From Nematostella vectensis (lineage: Eukaryota; Cnidaria; Anthozoa; Actiniaria; Edwardsiidae): a stretch of DNA of 64,000 nt. Where the stretch lies: the NCBI RefSeq assembly GCF_932526225.1, contig NC_064046.1, positions 6,311,306 through 6,375,305 on the forward strand, read 5' to 3'. The translations under genes and the position numbers were made by a program. This document shows positions 57,501 to 64,000 of the stretch, piece after piece. The notes under the pieces were generated by a model. The model was given only the letters and a program-made list of their open reading frames with translations, was not told the origin of the DNA and ran no database searches. Positions within the stretch are counted from its first letter, which is position 1. Each line of letters starts with the position of its first letter.

Positions 57501-59400
57501 CAATTCTGATTGTTCACGCGCGTCTGTTGATTATCTACGTGCACTGCTCATTGTTATCTCACCAATTGTGATTGTTCACGCGCGCCTGTTGATTATTTAC
57601 GAGCACTGTTTATTGATATCTCACTTATTCGTATTGTTTACGCGCGTCTGTTGATTATCTACGCACCCTGTTGATTGTTATCTCACTAATTCTGATTGTT
57701 CACGCGCGTCTGTCGATTATCTACGTGCACTGCTCATTGTTGTCATCAATTCTTATTGTTCACGCGCGTCTGTTGATTATCTACGTGCACTGCTCATTGT
57801 TATCTCTCTAATTCTTATTATTCACGCGCGTCTGTTTATTATCTACGTGCACTGATCATTGTTGTCATCAATTCTTATTGTTCACGCGCGTCTGTTTATT
57901 ATCTACGTGCACTGCTCATTGTTGTCATCAATTCTTATTGTTCACGCGCGTCTGTTGATTATCTACGTGCACTGCTCATTGTTATCTCTCTAATTCTTAT
58001 TATTCACGCGCGTCTGTTGATTATCTACGCGCACTGATCATTGTTATCTCACTAATTCTTATTGTTCACACGCGCCTGTTTATTAAATACGTGCACTGTT
58101 TATTGTTATCTCACCAATTCTTATTGTTCACGCGCGTCTGTTGATTATCTACGTGCACTGTTCATTGTTATCTCACCAATTCTGATTGTTCATGCGCGTC
58201 TGTTGATTATCTAAGTGCACTGTTCATTGTTATCTCTCTAATTCTTATTATTCACGCGCGTCTGTTGATTATCTACGTGCACTGTTCATTGTTATCTCAC
58301 TAATTCTGATTGTTCACGCGCGTCTGTTGATTATCTACGTGCACTGCTCATTATTATCTCACTAATTCTGATTGTTTACGCGCGTCTGTTGATTATCTAC
58401 GTGCACTGCTCATTGTTATCTCACTAATTCTGATTGTTCACGCGCGTCTGTTGATTATCTACGTGCACTGTTCATTGTTATCTCACCGATTGTGATTGTT
58501 CACGCGCGCCTGTTGATTATTTACGAGCACTGTTTATTGATATCTCACTTATTCGTATTGTTTACGCGCGTCTGTTGATTATCTACGCACACTGTTGATT
58601 GTTATCTCACTAATTCTGATTGTTCACGCGCGTCTGTCGATTATCTACGTGCACTGCTCATTGTTGTCATCAATTCTTATTGTTCACGCGCGTCAGTTGA
58701 TTATCTAAGTGCACTGCTCATTGTTATCTCTCTAATTCTTCTTATTCACGCGCGTCTGTTTATTATCTACGTGCACTGCTCATTGTTGTCATCAATTTTT
58801 ATTGTACACGCGCGTCTGTTGATTATCTACGTGCACTGCTCATTGTTATCTCTCTAATTCTTCTTATTCACGCGCGTCTGTTTATTATCTACGTGCACTG
58901 TTTATTGTTATCTCACCAATTCTGATTGTTCACGCGCGTCTGTTGATTATCTACGTGCACTGCTCATTGTTATCTCACCAATTGTGATTGTTCACGCGCG
59001 CCTGTTGATTATTTACGAGCACTGTTTATTGATATCTCACTTATTCGTATTGTTTACGCGCGTCTGTTGATTATCTACGCACACTGTTGATTGTTATCTC
59101 ACTAATTCTGATTGTTCACGCGCGTCTGTCGATTATCTACGTGCACTGCTCATTGTTGTCATCAATTCTTATTGTTCACGCGCGTCTGTTGATTATCTAC
59201 GTGCACTGCTCATTGTTATCTCTCTAATTCTTCTTATTCACGCGCGTCTGTTTATTATCTACGTGCACTGTTTATTGTTATCTCACCAATTCTGATTGTT
59301 CACGCGCGTCTGTTGATTATCTACGCACACTGCTCATTGTTATCTCTCTAATTCTTATTATTCACGCGCGTCTGTTTATTATCTACGTGCACTGTTCATT
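54574..59400. repeat. higher-order repeat, truncated copies with 2,337-bp step
   Basis: The start of the higher-order unit is repeated after only 2,337 bp. The 101-codon ORF marker at 54867 recurs at 57204; TTCATGCGCG near 55851 at 58188; CTCGAATTC at 53994 at 56331. One ~62-bp unit present at 50.8-50.9 kb is missing near 56.03 kb. This suggests unequal crossing over inside the higher-order unit. Confidence 0.8.
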
Positions 59401-62400
59401 GTTGTCTCACTAATTCTTATTTTTCACACGCGCCTGTTGATTATCTACGCGCATTGGTCATTATCTCACTAATTCTGATTGTTCACGCGCGTCTGTTGAT
59501 TATCTACGTGCACTGCTCATTGTTATCTCTCTAATTCTTATTATTCACGCGCGTCTGTTTATTATCTACGTGCACTGATCATTGTTATGTCACTAATTCT
59601 TATTGTTCACACGCGTCTGTTGATTATCTACGCGCATTGGTCATTGTTGTCATCAATTCTTATTGTTCACGCGCGTCTGTTTATTATCTACGTGCACTGC
59701 TCATTGTTGTCATCAATTCTTATTGTTCACGCGCGTCTGTTTATTATCTACGTGCACTGCTCATTGTTGTCATCAATTCTTATTGTTCACGCGCGTCTGT
59801 TGATTATCTACGTGCACTGCTCATTGTTATCTCTCTAATTCTTATTATTCACGCGCGTCTGTTGATTATCTACGCGCACTGATCATTGTTATCTCACTAA
59901 TTCTTATTGTTCACACGCGCCTGTTTATTAAATACGTGCACTGTTTATTGTTATCTCACCAATTCTTATTGTTCACGCGCGTCTGTTGATTATCTACGTG
60001 CACTGTTCATTGTTATCTCACCAATTCTGATTGTTCACGCGCGTCTGTTGATTATCTAAGTGCACTGTTCATTGTTATCTCTCTAATTCTTATTATTCAC
60101 GCGCGTCTGTTGATTATCTACGTGCACTGTTCATTGTTATCTCACTAATTCTGATTGTTCACGCGCGTCTGTTGATTATCTACGTGCACTGCTCATTATT
60201 ATCTCACTAATTCTGATTGTTTACGCGCGTCTGTTGATTATCTACGTGCACTGCTCATTGTTATCTCACTAATTCTGATTGTTCACGCGCGTCTGTTGAT
60301 TATCTACGTGCACTGCTCATTATTATCTCACTAATTCTGATTGTTTACGCGAGTTCGTTGATTATCTACGCGCACTGTTGATTGTTATCTCACAAATTCT
60401 GATTGTTCCCGCGCGTCTGTTGAATATCTACGCGCACTGATCATTGTTATATCACTAATTCTGATTGTTCACGCTCGTCTGTTGATTATCTACGCGCACT
60501 GATCATTGTAATCTCACCAATTCTTATTGTTTACGCGAGTTCGTTGATTGTCTACGCACACTGATCATTGTTATCTCACCAATTCTGATTGTTTACGAAC
60601 GTCTGTTGATTATCTACGCGCTCTGATAATTGTTATCTCACCAATTCTGATTGTTCCCGCGCGTCTGTTGATTATCTACGCGCACTGATCATTGTTATCT
60701 CAATAATTCTGATTGTTCATGCTCGTCTGTTTATTAAATACGTGCACTGTTTATTGTTATCTCACCAATTCTGATTGTTCACGCGCGTCTTTTGATTATC
60801 TACGTGCACTGCTCATTGTTATCTCACTAATTCCGATTGTTCACGCGCGTCTGTTGATTATCTACGTGCACTGCTCACTGTTATCTCACCAATTTTTATT
60901 ATTCACGCGCGTCTGTTTATTATCTACGCGCACTGCTCATTGTTATCTCACTAATTCTTATTGTTCAAGCGCGTCTGTTGATTATCTACGTGCATTGGTC
61001 ATTATCTCACTAATTCTGATTGTTTAAGCGCGTCTGTTAAATATCTACGCGCACTGATCATTGTTATCTCACTAATTCTGATTGTTCACGCGCGTCTGTC
61101 GATTATCTACGTGCACTGCTCATTGTTGTCATCAATTCTTATTGTTCACGCGCGTCTGTTGATTATCTACGTGCACTGCTCATTGTTATCTCTCTAATTC
61201 TTCTTATTCACGCGCGTCTGTTTATTATCTACGTGCACTGTTTATTGTTATCTCACCAATTCTGATTGTTCACGCGCGTCTGTTGATTATCTACGCACAC
61301 TGCTCATTGTTATCTCTCTAATTCTTATTATTCACGCGCGTCTGTTTATTATCTACGTGCACTATTCATTGTTGTCTCACCAATTCTGATTGTTCACGCG
61401 CGTCTGTTGATTATCTACGTGCACTGTTCATTGTTATCTCACCAATTGTGATTGTTCACGCGCGCCTGTTGATTATTTACGAGCACTGTTTATTGATATC
61501 TCACTTATTCGTATTGTTTACGCGCGTCTGTTGATTATCTACGCACACTGTTGATTGTTATCTCACTAATTCTGATTGTTCACGCGCGTCTGTCGATTAT
61601 CTACGTGCACTGCTCATTGTTGTCATCAATTCTTATTGTTCACGCGCGTCAGTTGATTATCTACGTGCACTGCTCATTGTTATCTCTCTAATTCTTCTTA
61701 TTCACGCGCGTCTGTTTATTATCTACGTGCACTGCTCATTGTTGTCATCAATTCTTATTGTTCACGCGCGTCTGTTGATTATCTACGTGCACTGCTCAAT
61801 GTTATCTCTCTAATTCTTCTTATTCACGCGCGTCTGTTTATTATCTACGTGCACTGTTTATTGTTATCTCACCAATTCTGATTGTTCACGCGCGTCTGTT
61901 GATTATCTACGTGCACTGCTCATTGTTATCTTACCAATTGTGATTGTTCACGCGCGCCTGTTGATTATTTACGAGCACTGTTTATTGATATCTCACTTAT
62001 TCGTATTGTTTACGCGCGTCTGTTGATTATCTACGCACACTGTTGATTGTTATCTCACTAATTCTGATTGTTCACGCGCGTCTGTCGATTATCTACGTGC
62101 ACTGCTCATTGTTGTCATCAATTCTTATTGTTCACGCGCGTCTGTTGATTATCTACGTGCACTGCTCATTGTTATCTCTCTAATTCTTATTATTCACGCG
62201 CGTCTGTTTATTATCTACGTGCACTGATCATTGTTGTCATCAATTCTTATTGTTCACGTGCTTCTGTTTATTATCTACGTGCACTGCTCATTGTTGTCAT
62301 CAATTATTATTGTTCACGCGCGTCTGTTGATTATCTACGTGCACTGCTCATTGTTTTCTCTCTAATTCTTATTATTCACGCGCGTCTGTTGATTATCTAC

Positions 62401-64000
62401 GCGCACTGATCATTGTTATCTCACTAATTCTTATTGTTCACACGCGCCTGTTTATTAAATACGTGCACTGTTTATTGTTATCTCACCAATTCTTATTGTT
62501 CACGCGCGTCTGTTGATTATCTACGTGCACTGTTCATTGTTATCTCACCAATACTGATTGTTCACGCGCGTCTGTTGATTATCTAAGTGCACTGTTCATT
62601 GTTATCTCTCTAATTCTTATTATTCACGCGCGTCTGTTGATTATCTACGTGCACTGTTTATTGTTATCTCACTAATTCTTATTATTCAAGCGCGTCTGTT
62701 GATTATCTACGCGCATTGGTCATTATCTTACTAATTCTGATTGTTCACGCGCGTCTGTTAAATATCTACGCGCACTGATCATTGTTATCTCACCAATTCT
62801 GATTGTTCACGCGCGTCTGTTGATTATCTACGCGCACTGCTCATTGTTATCTCACTAATTCTGATTGTTCACGCGCGTCTGTTGATTATCTACGTGCACT
62901 GCTCATTATTATCTCACTAATTCTGATTGTTTACGCGCGTCTGTTGATTATCTACGTGCACTGCTTATTGTTATCTCACTAATTCTTATTATTCACGCGC
63001 GTCTGTTGATTATCTACGTGCACTGTTCATTGTTATCTCACTAATTCTTATTATTCACGCGCGTCTGTTGATTATCTACGCGCACTGTTCATTGTTATCT
63101 CACCAATTCTGATTGTTCACGCGCGTCTGTTGATAGTATCTACGTGCACTGATCATTGTTAACTCTCTAATTCTTATTATTCACGCGCGTCTGTTTATTA
63201 TCTACGCGCACTGCTCATTGTTATCTCACCAATTCTAATTGTTCACGCGCGTCTGTTGATTCTCTACGCGCTCTGATCATTATTATCTCACCAATTCTGA
63301 TTGTTCCCGCGCGTCTGTTGATTATCTACGCGCACTGATCATTGTTATCTCACCAATTCTAATTGTTCACGCGCGTCTGTTGATTATCTACGCGCTCTGA
63401 TAATTGTTATCTCACCAATTCTGATTGTTCCCGCGCGTCTGTTGATTATCTACGCGCACTGATCATTGTTCTCTCACTAATTCTGATTGTTTACGCTCGT
63501 CTGTTGATTATCTACGCGCACTGATCATTGTTATCTCACTAATTCTGATTGTTCACGCTCGTCTGTTGATTATCTACGCGCACTGATCATTGTAATCTCA
63601 CCAATTCTTATTGTTTACGCGAGTTCGTTGATTGTCTACGCACACTGATCATTGTTATCTCACCAATTCTAATTGTTCACGCGCGTCTGTTGATTATCTA
63701 CGCGCTCTGATAATTGTTATCTCACTAATTCTGATTGTTCCCGCGCGTCTGTTGAATATCTACGCGCACTGATCATTGTTATCTCACTAATTCTGATTGT
63801 TCACGCTCGTCTGTTGATTATCTACGCGCACTGATCATTGTAATCTCACCAATTCTTATTGTTTACGCGAGTTCGTTGATTGTCTACGCACACTGATCAT
63901 TGTTATCTCTCTAATTCTGATTGTTCACGCGCGTCTGTTGATTAAATACGTGCACTGTTTATTGTTATCTCACCAATTCTTATTGTTCACGCGCGTCTGT
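59401..64000. repeat. satellite, right part resembling the left flank
   Basis: Returns to the left-flank monomer types (CACGCTCG, CGAGTTCG, GATAGTATC). CGCGTCAGTT at 39601 and 61645, AATACTG at 40506 and 62550, and GTTGATTCTC at 41211 and 63255 all share the same 22,044-bp offset. The array continues past the window end. Confidence 0.85.

Larger units (their letters stand above)
35494..64000. repeat. 28.5-kb satellite array, ~62-bp CpG-rich monomer
   Basis: Uninterrupted head-to-tail copies of a ~62-bp unit run to the window edge. The unit is, in order: ATTGTTCACGCGCGTCTG, TTGATTATCTACGTGCACTG, CTCATTGTTATCTCAC, TAATTCTG. Monomer length classes are 62 bp (main), 60 bp (GTTGTCATCAATTC in place of TTATCTCACCAATTC) and 59 bp (CATTGGTCATTATC form). 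About 460 monomers fit in the window. Variation is concentrated at CpG sites. The first one or two units (35494-35600) are degenerate. It carries no inserted element. Short ORFs (e.g. identical 73- and 101-codon ORFs recurring at fixed distances) arise because 62 is not a multiple of three; they are not genes. Confidence 0.98.

Noticed and set aside
35902-61027. Many 60-125-codon ORFs in the satellite (SLLSHQFLLFTRVC, LSTCTAHC and similar)
   Set aside because: Produced by the 62-bp period cycling through all frames. Exact recurrence at 5,172 bp reflects the higher-order repeat.
35494-64000. CRISPR-like array
   Set aside because: Units are contiguous with no unique spacers, the whole unit is conserved, and the context is eukaryotic with introns.

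Overview
The window looks like nuclear DNA of a marine invertebrate, most likely a cnidarian (anthozoan). It is AT-rich, has introns with GT/AG borders, and is crowded with transposable-element debris. Its recognisable parts (death-domain and PH-domain proteins, an SLC7 transporter, a mag-like Ty3/gypsy element, a CR1/L2/Jockey-type LINE and a PHD-finger DNA transposon) fit that group. No bacterial, CRISPR or phage features are seen. The taxonomic call is an inference.

Layout: 1-2.1 kb is non-coding, with a possible ETS/NRF1-type promoter and a hairpin MITE. 2.1-4.1 kb (minus) holds the 5' exons of an SLC7 amino-acid transporter that appears broken. 4.1-7.1 kb carries MITEs and a ~20-bp minisatellite. 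7.16-12.78 kb is bounded by inverted repeats and contains a decayed minus-strand transposase ending in a PHD finger. A second copy of the minisatellite and its ~110-bp head lies in opposite orientation at 13.4-14.2 kb. 15.1-21.15 kb is a nested stack: a LINE relic split by a complete but defective LTR retrotransposon (15297-19782, 5-bp target duplication ACTAT), with the LINE also hit by a palindromic MITE.

22.6-30.2 kb (plus) is the best cellular gene: seven coding exons with fully consistent splice phases giving a 549-residue death-domain plus coiled-coil protein. Its introns have collected four or five small DNA transposons. 31.7-32.4 kb is a single-exon PH-domain protein. 32.7-33.9 kb holds a tRNA-derived SINE and two MITEs. 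34.06-34.8 kb (minus) is an acidic, Ser/Glu-rich coding exon, either a last exon or a small single-exon gene. A 589-bp DNA transposon (34856-35444) separates it from the satellite.

From about 35.5 kb to the window edge (28.5 kb, 45% of the window) the DNA is one tandem array of a ~62-bp, CpG-rich monomer. The array has a higher-order repeat with an exact 5,172-bp period in its centre, a shorter 2,337-bp repeat step, and a flank block repeated at a constant 22,044-bp offset. ORFs inside the array are by-products of repetition. The array is the most unusual structure here. The other points of interest are transposon families defined by matching terminal repeats and target-site duplications.
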